Assembly (NCBI GenBank): GCA_002077045.2
Contig: KZ111143.1
Span: 825,378-889,377, forward strand
Length of the DNA: 64,000 bases
Reading direction: 5' to 3'
From: Rachicladosporium sp. CCFEE 5018
Lineage: Eukaryota; Ascomycota; Dothideomycetes; Cladosporiales; Cladosporiaceae
Of the stretch, positions 29,878 to 41,155 are shown one piece after another. The translations under genes were made by a program, and so were the position numbers. The notes beneath the pieces were generated by a model. The model was given only the letters and a program-made list of their open reading frames with translations. It made no database searches and was not told the DNA's origin. The stretch's first letter is position 1. Every line of letters begins with the position of its first letter.

Positions 29878-30635
29878 ATGGCTTCCACCGAGGCCACCCC
29901 CTCCTACCCCGCTAAGACCAAACGCTTCATACCTCTCGAGAACAACCCGGCCACGATGACCACCCTCCTTCACACTCTTGGCCTTTCTCCAACTCTAGCC
30001 TTTCACGACGTCTACTCCCTTACCGACCCAGACCTCCTAGCCTTCGTCCCGCGCCCCGCCCACGCCCTCCTCCTCGTCTTCCCCGTCTCTAAAATCTACG
30101 AGTCCTTCCGTCACAGCGAGGATGCGGAGAAGAAGGAGTATGATGGCAAAGGGCAGGGAGAGGAGGTAGTATGGTACAAGCAAACTATCGAAATGCGTGC
30201 GGATTGATTGGCTTGTTGCATGCTGTGAGCAACGGGGAGGCGAGAGACTTCATCAGCAAAGACAGCGATCTGGACACTTTCGTCAAGGACGCTGTGCCTC
30301 TCGGAGCGCAGGAGAGGGCGAAGTTAGTGGAGAGCAGTGATGTGCTGGAGAAGGCGCATCGGGACGCGGCGAACATGGGGGACACGGCTGCGCCCGGGGC
30401 GGACGATGATGTGGATTTGCACTATGTGTGCTTCGTGAAGAGCAGTGGGAAGCTATGGGAGATGGACGGGAGAAGGAAGGGACCGCTGGCACGGGGCAGT
30501 CTGGGCGAGGGGGAGGATGTGTTGAGTGAGAAGGCGTTGGATCTTGGGGTGCGGCCGTTCTTGAAACGGGAGGAAGAGGCTGGAGAGGGTGAGGTGAGGT
30601 TCAGCTTGATCTGTCTGGCGGAAAACTTAGAGTGA
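29878..30635 (+). pseudogene. Ubiquitin C-terminal hydrolase (UCH, Yuh1-type) with one-base frameshift at active site
   Basis: Peptidase C12 deubiquitinase that releases small adducts from ubiquitin. The frame from ATG 29878 gives FIPLENNPATMTTLLHTLGL and continues to EEVVWYKQTI, then shifts and stops at 30205-30207. The remainder (RNACGLIGLLHAV through FSLICLAENLE, stop 30633-30635) is fully open in the next frame. The catalytic motif should read TIGNACG. The sequence ATCGAAATGCG lacks one G after 30190 relative to ATCGGAAATGCG. The active-site Cys, His (DLHYVCFVKS) and Asp (EMDGRRKGP) are otherwise present. Because the rest is undamaged, this is either a very recent inactivation or a base-calling error. 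Confidence 0.8.
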
Positions 30636-31226
30636 GACGGCAAGGTCCTCTGCGTCGCATGGCTTACTTACGCCACGAATCCCTCTAGGGGCTCAAGCGG
30701 GAAGGTACGCGAGCATGAGAAATGGGACATGCTCGCGAGATCAGGACAAAGCTCTACTGGTAGCTGAATCAATCGCGAGCCAGTGCGAATGGTTCCCTAG
30801 GGTTTGGACTAAGACTATCATTGTGCTGAATCCGATCCTCGTGCTCAGGACTTTGTATGCCTAGGCTCTCAAGACCAGCATCCAGACCCCCAGAGCAACG
30901 TGAGCAGCTCAAATAGCCCGGGACTTACGGCAGAGCTTGAGGAATGCTGGCATCATTTTGGGTGACTAGCCTGCAGGAGATCGAGCCCGAACGGATGGAG
31001 CCGCATACCACAGAGCATTAGTACGATCGACGGTCCTCGGGTACAGTGACCTTCACTGGCCGCCATGGCAACAAGTTCCGTAGTAAATGCAATGGGTCTG
31101 GGTCCGACTATCAGCAGTGAAAGGAAATAGGTCCAAACCTCATAACACTGCCAGGCCACCTGCCAGTGGCCCGAGGTCTCTTCTCACCCCTTCGCCCTAT
31201 CTATCCTAAGCAAAGATCCTGCCATC
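30636..31226. other. Intergenic, upstream of receptor gene
   Basis: No gene or repeat recognised in 591 bases between the UCH gene and the receptor gene, both on the + strand. It must contain the receptor promoter. Confidence 0.4.
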
Positions 31227-32971
31227 ATGGGTGTCCTTCCGCAGTTCAGCGAAGCCAATATGGCGTTCCAGCCCACGGATCTTGCAGCACGTATGCTTTC
31301 TTCGCGAGCATTGATGTCGACTGCGCCGCTGGACCTGAATGTTGGCCTCACGGTCGCTCAGAAGCACATCATACAAGTCTTATGCTGTACAATGGCGTGC
31401 ATCAGTCTGGCCTCGTGTCTCTGCGCGATCTACTGGTTTAAGCAGATGCGAGAAAACTATCGTCGAAGGCTCATCTTTTTTCTCCTACTGGGCGACGCTG
31501 GGAAAAGTCTAACATTCATCATCAATTCGGCATACACCTTTGCCAACGGAGCGATGCCGATGAGTCGTGATGTCTTTTGTCAGATCTCTGGGTGGTTTCT
31601 GTCGTTCGGGCTGGAGCAGTGCGGTAAGCGAAACCAATCGTCTCCGAATACGGTCGCAGCAGCACACTGATGAATGGACCAGATATTGCGATCCTGTTCA
31701 TTAGCATGCATATGGCGCTGCAAATCTTCCCGCCAAGGTGGTCGCGCCTAGGTACCGATGGCTTATACAATGTGCGTGGCTGGGTGCGCGGACTGTACTA
31801 TTTCATCCCCATACTACTGGCTGCATTGGCTTTCGTGAACCCCAATGGAGGCTACACCGTAGCAGGAGCGTGGTGCTGGTTACCGGTGCGACCATTCTGG
31901 TATCGATTAGCGCTCTCATATATTCCTCGATACTTGACCTGGGCTTATATCATGGGTGTAGCGATCCGCATCTACTGGCATGTGGGCTACGAGTTCCGCG
32001 TATTCGGTGAAGAGCGGGATCGAAGCTCAAGCGTGGACGTCACCGCAATTGGATCATTCAACCGGCACGCTATAGCGAACGTCGCTAGTCGCCATGGTCA
32101 AGAAGACATAGCACCAGAGGATGCAAGTACGAAGGGACTAACATCCACGAAGGACACGCCACCAGAGTCTGTCAAAGCTTTACCTACCAACACGTCCGCC
32201 GCGGGACCGGTCTGGGGCGGTCCTTTCGGCGCACCAGCGACAGACACTGCAGCGCCCACTAGCATGCCTACTTCGCGACGAGGCTCCCGCCAGGTAGCAC
32301 CCGGCATATTCGCGGAAGACTTCTCGGCTCCGCAGGCCAGCTTCTCCACCAAGCAACGCGGTTCAGTCTCAACGATCGCCTCGGGTCATCCATCCGTCGT
32401 ACAATCGATCGACGGTCTGCCGCCTATAGTGGAGGGCAAAGGTGAGCCCAGACTTCAGACTGACGATGGTCCCGCCAATCTTGCAGACCGCGCGACGCGC
32501 CAGCGCCGGACTGCAATTCAGCGTCAACTCCGCATGCTCTTCATCTATCCGGTTATCTATATGCTGCTATGGATCATACCTATGGTAGCACACTTCTTGA
32601 GCTACAGTGATCACTTCGCAAAGCACCCCATTTTCGCCCTCAGTATGATGTCCTCATTCTGCCAGACGCTCATGGGCTTTGTGGACGTATGCATCTTCTG
32701 CTGGCGTGAGAGGGCGTGGCATCACATCCCGGGCTCGGACGGGACGTTCCTGGGGAGTTTTAAATTTTGGAAACACCATAACAGTGAGAGTAAGATGTTT
32801 GGCTGGGTGCGCCGCAACAAGCACGATGACCTCGAAGGTCAAGATTCACGGGTCTCGGAGAAGCGCACTTCAGACACCTCAGATCAGCCAGCCCCTGTGC
32901 CTGCAACTACATACAAGTGGCTAAAGCCCTGGACCTGGGCAGCAGCCAAGCTGTGGGGGCCTGCCATGTGA
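31227..32971 (+). CDS. Seven-transmembrane receptor, Git3/Gpr1-like
   Basis: Likely plasma-membrane G-protein-coupled receptor of the fungal glucose/cAMP-sensing (Git3/Gpr1) family. Exons 31227-31623 and 31683-32971 (59-base intron, GTAAGC...CCAG) give 561 residues. Visible hydrophobic helices are HIIQVLCCTMACISLASCL; LIFFLLLGDAGKSLTFII; DIAILFISMHMALQIF; GLYYFIPILLAALAFV; and YIPRYLTWAYIMGVAI. Then come a large hydrophilic third cytoplasmic loop of about 170 residues and two last helices (RMLFIYPVIYMLLWIIPMVA and FALSMMSSFCQTLMGFVDVC). The split between a five-helix block and a two-helix Git3_C block is typical. The tandem duplication starts in the last codons of this gene. The ligand cannot be told from sequence. 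Confidence 0.75.
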
Positions 32972-33425
32972 TGCTGACGAGGTCGCGTGCTTTGCTGCAC
33001 AGCGAAGGAAAGTCGGAAGCAGAGCGGAATTGATCGCATAAAAGTTTGCTTGCCGAGTCACCGGGGCAGGAGTGATTGAGTTTGTGTGGGATGTCGGTCA
33101 GGATCTTGGGTGCAGAGGGATTTGTGCAAGGCTAGCTTGGTGCATGAAAAGTTCAGGTATGGAATCAAGTGAGAGAGAGTGAGAAGAAGTGTTGGTATGA
33201 ATTGTTTGATTCATATCAAAGATGTAGCTATAGACCAGGTGAGCTCGACCACGACGCTCTATGCGTCGGGGAGCACCACCACTTTCCGTTTCCATTTGCC
33301 ATGAGTAGAGTCTCGTAAATCCAAATGCCCGCCAACACCATCGCTGAAACCCTCAGAAGTCGCTCGCTGAATGCGCTCGATCGCTTGTAACGCTAGACCA
33401 AATCATGCTCGAAGTTGAGTGAAGC
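32972..33425. other. Intergenic, receptor 3' / acidic protein 3' (unit 1)
   Basis: Convergent 3' region of 454 bases between the receptor (+) and the acidic conserved protein (-). No gene seen. It is well matched in unit 2 (51941-52394). Confidence 0.5.
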
Positions 33426-34172
33426 TCAGTAAGCCGCTATGAGCGGTTGCTGGTCTTGCATGATGTAGTCCTCGATCGACTTTCCAGACTTGGGCGGGAA
33501 GAATGTCACGTTCGTGATTGCTTGTCGCTCCTTCTCGCTCAGCTCGAGTGCAGGTGCCTCTGGTGATGATGGCATGCTCTCGTCCTCGGAGTCTGAGTCG
33601 TCGGAAAGGAGCTCTGGAGGGGAGTGCTTGGAAGGAACGCGGACGAGAGCGTGGTGCTCATCATCCTCATCGTCATAGTCCTCCTCGTCGATCTCAGCGG
33701 ACTCGATGACCACTGGTGCTTGTCGGAGGTTCTTGGGCATGGACATGCTGAAGAGGTCCTCATCCTCGTCGTAGATGTCAGAGCCGGCGTCAGAGTCGCT
33801 GTCAGAGTCGTCCTCGTCGTCCTCGTCGATTTGCTCGGCGATCGAGTCGACCCATTGGATGTGTCGGGGCTCTGAGGGTGTCGAGGCCTTGCGGACGGAG
33901 TGGTTGAACCAGGCTTCTTGCTCGCGCTCGGCATCTGCGAGTTCGACCATGAGGGTGTCGAGCAGGTTGGCGTGGCCGACTAGGCGTCGGAGGTTGTGGT
34001 CACCACGGCTGGCTTCCCGTCCGAGCTTGGATCGGGCTGTCGATGCTACAGCGTATGTGCGGGTGAGAGACATCCTTTGCTTCTTAGCTGGTGGGGATGT
34101 GGGTGAGACTTGGTAGATTGCTTGAGCCTCGAATGGCGCGAATGAAGATTCGAGTCGAAGATGAGAAGGCAT
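33426..34172 (-). CDS. Conserved acidic fungal protein of unknown function (unit 1)
   Basis: A 248-residue protein from ATG 34172. I recognise the layout as a conserved, uncharacterised ascomycete protein but know no function. It has an N-terminal SPTSPPAKKQRMSLTRTYAV segment (basic, nuclear-signal-like), a helical block RGDHNLRRLVGHANLLDTLM followed by VELADAEREQEAWFNHSV, then HIQWVDSIAEQI. A very acidic region follows (DDSDSDSDAGSDIYDEDEDL, EIDEEDYDDEDDE), ending in a conserved-looking tail SIEDYIMQDQQPLIAAY. The frame stays open upstream to another ATG at 34736 in both copies. I chose 34172 because the upstream part looks like leader sequence (CAA/AAC runs) rather than protein. Confidence 0.7.
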   Translation of the reverse strand: MPSHLRLESSFAPFEAQAIYQVSPTSPPAKKQRMSLTRTYAVASTARSKLGREASRGDHNLRRLVGHANLLDTLMVELADAEREQEAWFNHSVRKASTPSEPRHIQWVDSIAEQIDEDDEDDSDSDSDAGSDIYDEDEDLFSMSMPKNLRQAPVVIESAEIDEEDYDDEDDEHHALVRVPSKHSPPELLSDDSDSEDESMPSSPEAPALELSEKERQAITNVTFFPPKSGKSIEDYIMQDQQPLIAAY

Positions 34173-37100
34173 TGCGGCTTCGTTTTGTTTTGTTGAGATT
34201 GATAAGTCAATGGTGTCGTGATATGGCAAGATTGTTGCCTGAGTCACACTGGCCAATGGTAGTGTGAGGAAGAAAGTGGCTTGGAGTTTGGTTGATGTGT
34301 TGTTGCTTGACTTCAGTGTAGAGACTTGTTGTTGTCTTGGACTGAAGTGTTGTTGATGTTGTTGGATGTGTGAGTGAAAAGCATATGACCTGAGCGGGAA
34401 TCGAGGATCATAATGTATCCATCCTGTGCGTCGTGCCCTCGCATACAAAGTGTGTAAGCTCCGCGAACACCGCGTGCGTTGCGAGGAGCCCGCAAAGTCC
34501 GTTCGGGCTGACGCTAAAATCCTGACAGGGATGTGTCCAATCAGCACACGCGTGGGCCTTGGACGGATGAGCAATGGCCTGATGTTCCGCTTTGAAAGCT
34601 GCGGTTCGGCCGACAAATCTAGGGTGCGCTTACAACACTGCCCGCCTGCCGGCGCACTGTCGCACTGGGCACGCCTTATGGACTGTGGTTGTTGATCAGT
34701 CATGCTCACAGGTTCCCCGGGCTCTGTCGGGGACATGAGCGAACGTGATGCGACGTTGCGCCGTGTCCTACCGCATACAGTTCGTGGTGCTTTGCAATCG
34801 CTGTGGAGGCATTCCAGTCACGTCTTTGATACATTATGAATCACTTTCCCATCGCAGTCCTTCCTCGACATCGTCGATGCTTGCTCTGCGCACGTTGTGT
34901 ACTGTAGGCAGCCGAATTTGCAGGTAGCTTGGCGATGCCCTGGGCATTACAATCGTGTTGCTACGTGGCACTGCGGTCTGTACTCGCGGCCGGTGGAGCG
35001 CAAGCACGTTGCGCCGTTGCGGTGGCTTGCCATGAAACCCAGGCAACAACTTGAGGGCAGATTGCGACGCGACAGCTCGGCGCTCTGTCGTTCCGCTGTC
35101 GCAATTACAGCTGCAGCTCGCACCCAGCCCGCAGTTTGGCGAACCGTAAACCCGATTGGGACTTCAATGCGACAGTCATCAACTTTCCGGAGCAACATCT
35201 CTCAGGCCATGTGCACAGCCCAGCGGCCGATACGACCAAGCGAACCATAGCTTGCGCCATGAATGCATGAGAGATGCTGTGGTAATGACTCACTGGAGTC
35301 TGCGGTCGTTAATTGCAGCTTTGCTTCGCCTGTTGACTCGTTGCGGAGATCGGTGTTCGTTCCCACGCTTCTTCGTACGGCGGCTCGGGAATTTCTAACG
35401 TCCGCCTCCAAGCAGACTCTCACGATGTCTGGTCGAAGGCCGCATTGTTTTCCGCGAGCCGAGCACTACGAATGACTGTTAGTACAGAAGCGGCTGGTAG
35501 TCACCCGTCTCATGAATTCTCCACGTGCATGGTGAAGTGAGGTCTTTGCAGACTTCACGTACCTTCCTCTCGATTGAGGCCTCAGCGACCCAAGTGCCCC
35601 GATCGGGCCTAGCGCAGTCGCATACTCAAATAAGCCGCAGTCAACGGACATAAGATCTCACTTCAGTCCTGACCTGAGGCGCAGTCAGATTCATAGTACA
35701 GATAACCGCGGTGAGCAGGCCTACTCGCCGCGCGCGGATTCTCGGTTCCCACTCATCGATGTGCTATGGCTCATGGGAAATGGGATCGTGGACGACTTCG
35801 TCAGCACGACACCGCGTCAGCAAGCTCCCCCAACCTCATTTCCAACAATCTCGTATTTCACAGACTTTCACCATGACATCAAACCCTTAACTCAATCCAT
35901 CCTCCTACCTCCACGAACCGATACGCCCGCTGCACGACCGTTTGGCTGCTTTGTCGGGCATTGCGGATTTTGGCGACCTCCCTTCTAAACCTTCCATGCA
36001 GGGTGACGTACGACCACTTTGACGGACTTACAAAGCAGCTTGCAGATCCATCGAGATCTGCAAGACATGAGCAAGCAATCTGCCGCTCACTTGAGCAGAT
36101 GTTCGCGTTATCAGAAAGACTGACACCCGGATGCACGCCCCGTGGCAGGTGGTAGCCAGCTTGTCGATGGGTTCCAGAACGCTGAGCTAGACTGCATCGC
36201 GACGATGGTGGGCATGAGGAAGATATAACTGAGGTTTCCGGAATGAAGATGAGATGCCGCACGGAGCCTCGACCGCCTGCACTTTTGCATCGGAGCGCGC
36301 TCCTGACGCTGCTGTGCAGTGAAGCATATGATGGGTGACACACGCAACAACTTCATCCTGGCACTGCGACGCCAATATCGAAGCAGGGCAGGCACAACTT
36401 TGGCGGAGCCCTGCGGAAGACACCTGGAGAGCTCGCCGCTCGAACCTACTGACCTCCTTGCAGCTCGAAGATACACCTCGTGCTACCTAGTGGGTTCAGC
36501 GTGGGGAGCATCGCGTGAAGAGCCGGCATGCGATTGCCGAAGCAGATACGCTGATGGTATCATACTGCGGTAAGCGGACATCGAGCTGCATATCTGCTCG
36601 AGCTGGCGAGCCTCCTGGCCTTTGAACTTTGAGCGATGACTGCGCACTCGAGTCAACCTTACAATGCGGCCCTCGACTCGCCTCGACCCAGGGGTCCGCG
36701 CGAATCGTCCAGGCGAGGCTCGATCGCCTACTCTTCATGAGATGGCTCCTGCTATGGCCTGAAAAGCCTTATTCCGCACCACGCACCCGGTCTTTCTGAT
36801 CGGATATGAGCAAGAGCTTTGTGGTAGCCGACTGCCGAGATACGGCTTCGAAAGAGTCGGGTGAAGGGGTGAATCGACGTGCTTGCACACTCATGCATAA
36901 GTAAGATACTGCCGTCCGGTCTAATGCAGGGACTCGTAAACACGAGCACGGCCAGTATGATGACCATGAAGTTGCTTTGCGTAGTGGGATCGTGCACGGT
37001 AGGTTCGAGAGGCTTCAAAACTCTCAGTGCGGCTAGCCACATCTCATCGTCAGGCAGCGACACCGTGGAACAGTCCTTATGTATGCGAGAAAGACAACCG

Positions 37101-37812
37101 CAGATATCGATCTACTGGGATCGCGGTCGAATATCGTTTGCTGATGTAGATTGATAGACACTGTAAGCAATCTGAAGATACCTTACTACAAGGTAGAAAG
37201 CAGCACGTCTAGACCTCACCAACCCAGGTTCTTTTTCGTCGCCGCAGCGATGTCTCATATAAGGCAACAGTGTATCCGTGAGCTTGAAGCGTCACCGGCT
37301 TGATGGCTCGCTGTACAACCGCATGGTATTGTCAGATGCCAATGCCTCGAAATCGAATCAATTCATATAGGCTTCTCACCTCGCTGATCTTCGACATCAT
37401 GGTACAGACAGCGCTGCTGAATTTGCCAGGTCACGGTGCGCCCGCTTTCACTCTGCGCTCGTCAACGTCACGGCTGAGGTGTGCTATGGCTCATCCGACA
37501 ACGCATCCGAGACGACTTCGTTAGCATGGCAAATTATCAACTCCCTCAACCACATCTTTGGTAGACTTGGATCTCACAGAACTTCCGCCATGACATTGGA
37601 ACCCCAATTGAATAGATACTGGCGCATGAGGCCACGTGGCTACTATATGTTCAGGGCTATCTGTATTCCTGCCTCCAAGAACCATCCTTGGATTCGTGGC
37701 CTCAGCTGTGGACTTCGCACGTAGTCATTGACGGATACTTCTAGATGATAGACTATAACACTGCTAGTGACATCACATTTCCAGAGATCTGTCCGGCCGG
37801 CTGTCTGCAGCG
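34173..37812. other. Gene-poor 3.6 kb region (unit 1)
   Basis: No convincing gene. The first 560 bases are the probable promoter and leader of the acidic protein gene. Two diverged direct copies of a module of about 150 bases occur: one at about 35758-35900 (GTGCTATGGCTCAT ... GACGACTTCGTCAGCA ... CACAGA.CTT.CACCATGACAT), the other at about 37482-37620 (GTGCTATGGCTCAT ... GACGACTTCGTTAGCA ... CCGCCATGACAT). Both end in an ATG followed by codons for MT--PQLN or close to it. A short reading frame from ATG 35873 is broken after five codons here but runs 94 codons in unit 2. No transposon or RNA hallmark is seen. Confidence 0.4.
35873..36155 (+). other. Possible short relic gene (unit 1), broken
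   Basis: The counterpart of the 94-codon frame at 54826-55107. Here codon 6 is TAA (CCTTAACTC instead of CCTCAACTC), and one extra base lies in the TTGGCTGCTTTGTC stretch near 35950. It may be a decayed small gene or simply non-coding DNA, since nothing homologous is recognised. Confidence 0.2.
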
Positions 37813-38928
37813 ATGTCAACGATGGCACCAGCCTCCGTTCCATACCTCGTTGCAGGCCTCTGCATCCTCGTTGCTTCAATCTACCTTTTAACTTGGCTCT
37901 CCAGTGTAGACAATGCTAGCAAACAAAGCCCTGTTGCCAACAAGGAGGTAATTGAGAGCCTTCACCGCGCTCGTGCGAAGAACAAAGACGAAAGCAGCCA
38001 CCAGACTCTCGACCTCCCAGACGGCCGCAAACTTGGCTATGCATTCTACGGCAGCGCCTTACCGAATGCGCCCACCATCATCTTCATCCATGGCTCTGGC
38101 GACAACCGCCTGTCTGGCGGCTTCTTCCACGCGGCAGCTGAGGACCTTGACATCCGCATCATCAGCGCCGATCGGCCTGGATGGGGGCTCAGTTCCACGC
38201 GCTTGGGTGGATCGGTGCTGGATGTTGCACAGGACATCAAGTACTTGACGAGCGAGCTGAATATTCAACACTATGGTCTTATCGGTGCATCTGGCGGTGG
38301 TCCCTTCACGCTCGCCTGTGCTCACGTTCTTCCTAAAGATCAGCTGAACAGCGTTACCATGCTCATCGCCGCTGGGCCATGGCAGTCAACTGTCATGCGA
38401 CACGCTAAATGGTTTCCCTGGCTGTTCTGGACAGTCATCAATAGCAGTGCTGTTCTGCGGCGTTGGGGAGCCAGGCAAGCAATGACGAAGTACAGCAACA
38501 TGAGCTGCAAGGACTACGTAACGATCAATAGGAAGCGGATGACCAGCTGGTGGGTACATTTGCTTTCACGACCGCACGAGAAGGACCTTGCAATCTTCAC
38601 AGACGATGCGGCGTTCGAGTACTCTTATGACTTGCTCCAGGAGAACTGCAGGCGAGCCGATGGCGTAGACGGGATGGTGGAGGACTGGCGCATCATGACT
38701 ACCGAAGATCTTGGGTTCAAGCTCGAGGATATCAGACGTAACTTGCCGATTCAGCTGTGGTATGGTAAGTACGATACGAGCGTTTCGTGGCATGTGGGAG
38801 AAGACGTGAAGAAGCGATTGCGTGGTGACAAAGTGGAGCTTCATGTGAGGGTGGAGACGCATATGAGTATGCTGCTCAACTGTAGGACCGAGGTGCTGAC
38901 GAAAGCGCTGGAAAATATGCGTGGTTGA
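37813..38928 (+). CDS. Membrane-anchored alpha/beta hydrolase (unit 1)
   Basis: Alpha/beta-hydrolase-fold enzyme of 371 residues in a single exon; substrate unknown. An N-terminal hydrophobic segment (VPYLVAGLCILVASIYLLTW, about residues 9-28) would anchor it in a membrane, probably the ER. The fold markers follow: oxyanion motif IIFIHGSGDNR, DRPGWGLSS, nucleophile elbow LIGASGGGP (Ser in G-A-S-G-G), a cap region rich in Trp, the acid in WYGKYDTSVS, and the His in ETHMSML. All three triad residues are present. Unit 2 has a close copy at 56765-57880 with several changes in the anchor. Confidence 0.85.
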   Translation: MSTMAPASVPYLVAGLCILVASIYLLTWLSSVDNASKQSPVANKEVIESLHRARAKNKDESSHQTLDLPDGRKLGYAFYGSALPNAPTIIFIHGSGDNRLSGGFFHAAAEDLDIRIISADRPGWGLSSTRLGGSVLDVAQDIKYLTSELNIQHYGLIGASGGGPFTLACAHVLPKDQLNSVTMLIAAGPWQSTVMRHAKWFPWLFWTVINSSAVLRRWGARQAMTKYSNMSCKDYVTINRKRMTSWWVHLLSRPHEKDLAIFTDDAAFEYSYDLLQENCRRADGVDGMVEDWRIMTTEDLGFKLEDIRRNLPIQLWYGKYDTSVSWHVGEDVKKRLRGDKVELHVRVETHMSMLLNCRTEVLTKALENMRG

Positions 38929-39395
38929 CGAGCAGATTCAAATTGGTGGAGCATCGCTTTCGCACTCAGGATCATCCAATGCCAATACTTAGAAACCAAT
39001 CATTTTATATAAGCTTCCCGTCGCCTCGGCTCTGCACTCCCGCCGCTGGCTTACCCCAGACTTCTGCTGCCGCTGCCGCGTGTTGGCGCGACCATGGCGC
39101 ATGTGTCTTGGGTGGCGCATCGCGGCATCCCTAGTCAACTTCAACTTGTTGCTAAATCGTGATGCCATCCCCTTCTTTTATGTACCATACTTGACCCAAT
39201 CCTCTTGTCGGGATCTTTGGTTGCGAATACCACTTCACATTCGCTTCTCGCAACTCAATTGTGTAGAATCTCCGGCGCAACCAATAGCAGCGTCAGCGAA
39301 TACACTCAGCTTCTCCTTTCGTGCATGAGGAGCTTCGAAATTGCTTGCGAGCAAACCACACCTGCCACTCTCACACACTCCGGACACACATCGCG
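38929..39395. other. Intergenic, hydrolase / Gdt1 (unit 1)
   Basis: Promoter region of the Gdt1-like gene, 467 bases. A TATATAAG box-like sequence is present at 39006-39013; the unit 2 counterpart reads TTGCATAAG. No gene. Confidence 0.4.
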
Positions 39396-41155
39396 ATGCG
39401 GTACTACAAGCCAATACCGCTGCTGCTCCTGTTGTCATCGCCCTGCTTCGTTTCTGCGGCCGACTCCCTCTCTAACGATGAGATCCTCGCCCTCAACGCT
39501 CCTAAGGGCGAGCCTATAGATCGCCAAGGGAAGGCACAGAAAGCCACAAATGCTTTCGAGTTGGATGCGGACTTCACTCGAACTGCGCGCGCAGCAGTAA
39601 AGACGCGGCATTATGTTGGCACGGAAGATGCGCCTGTGGACGGACTGGATGGCAAACCTCATGCTGGACCCTTCGTGGACACTACGCCGGAGCAGACGTC
39701 AAGTGTGACAGGAACGAAGACTGCGACTGCGACGGCGAAGGCGCTACCAACTTCACTGGAGAAGCTCGCGGGCGGCGCAAGTAGCGAAGATGGGTTGAAG
39801 CTGGAGGACATACCCGAGAAGATTGACGGAGTCATGAACGATGACACACGGCCGATACCGAAGAAGGGAACGACTGGCACGGAAGGTGGCGTGAGCGAAA
39901 AAGAGAAAGCGCGGTTGGCCAAGGGAGTGAACGCCGAGAACATACCCACAGGTCCTCAAGAAGCGCCTCCGTTACCGCACAGTGAGGTCGAGAAGATGTC
40001 TGGCAAAAGCGACAAGGGCGAGAGCAAGTCGTCGAAGTTGACGAAGATCGAAAGCAAGAAGGCGGAGAAAAGTGGGAAGCAGGTCGAGTCGCCGAAGAAG
40101 GGCGGAGAGTACGGCGCTGGAGGCGTGGGCATGCAGAAGCCTACGGACCTCCCCAATAAGCCTCATGACATCCCTCACCCAGAGCCGAAGATCGCGACGC
40201 AACCAAAGAAGGACTCCTCCGACCCGCCAGCAACGGATCGCTCTACCTGGTTGAAGGACACTATGCCGTACACCGAAGGTGTCTCGAAACCAAAGACACC
40301 TTCATCCTCGACACCAGGCGCGCCAGGAACGCCCGAGCATGCAGCAAGTTTCGAAGAGTGGTTCCACTCGTTCGTCGTCTCCTTCACGATGATCATCTTC
40401 ACCGAAATAGGCGACAAGACCTTCCTGGTAGCTGCGCTAATGGCTATGCGACACCCGCGACTCGTGGTCTACACGGCCGCCATATCGGCGTTGATAACTA
40501 TGACTGTGCTCTCCGCAGTGCTGGGTCATATCGCGCCGACATTACTTCCCAAGCGTCTCACCACCCTCGCAGCAGCAATTCTGTTCATCGTCTTCGGCAT
40601 CAAGATGCTACGAGAAGGTCTCGAGATGTCAAAAGAAGCCGGCGTCGCCGAAGAGATGCAAGAAGTCGAAGCCGAGCTCGAGGAGAAAGAACACACGCTC
40701 CTCCGCGACTCCAAGAAATCCGATTCCTACGCTCTCGAATCCGGCCGTACTTCTCGATCACCCTCGCCTGCGCGAAAACCGCAGTCGTTGTCAGGTTTGG
40801 CGAATTTGCTCGGCCTAGTGCTGAGTCCTGTGTGGGTGCAGACTTTCGTTATGACTTTCTTAGGCGAGTGGGGAGACCGAAGCCAGATTGCTACGATTGC
40901 GATGGCGGCTGGTCAGGACTACTGGTGGGTTACGCTCGGGGCTGTGGCGGGACATGCGTGTTGTACTGGATTGGCTGTGCTCGGTGGGAGGGCATTGGCT
41001 GGGAGGGTCAGTATGAGAGTCGGTAAGTGCTACCCTGTTGTGCGTCTGGCTTGCGGTTCCCTAGCTAACTTTCTATCACAGTCACTATCGGAGGCGCAGG
41101 TGCTTTCCTGGTATTCGGCGTGTTGTATTTGTACGAGGCCTGGGTTGAAGGGTGA
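39396..41155 (+). CDS. GDT1: Gdt1/TMEM165-family (UPF0016) ion transporter (unit 1)
   Basis: Golgi Ca2+/Mn2+:H+ exchanger family that supports glycosylation and calcium tolerance. Exons 39396-41022 and 41082-41155, with a 59-base intron (GTAAGT...CACAG), give 566 residues. It starts with a signal peptide (PIPLLLLLSSPCFVSAADS), followed by an unusually long hydrophilic luminal region (about 290 residues, Lys/Glu/Pro-rich). Then come two UPF0016 modules, each with its signature: FTEIGDKTFLVAALMAMRHP and LGEWGDRSQIATIAMAAGQD. The acidic loop between them (EEMQEVEAELEEKEH) is also typical. The last helix is VTIGGAGAFLVFGVLYLYEA. Confidence 0.9.

Noticed and set aside
40358..41026. 222-codon frame overlapping the Gdt1 gene, with a counterpart in unit 2
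   Set aside because: Alternate-frame shadow of the transporter, Arg/His-rich; conserved only because the Gdt1 frame is.
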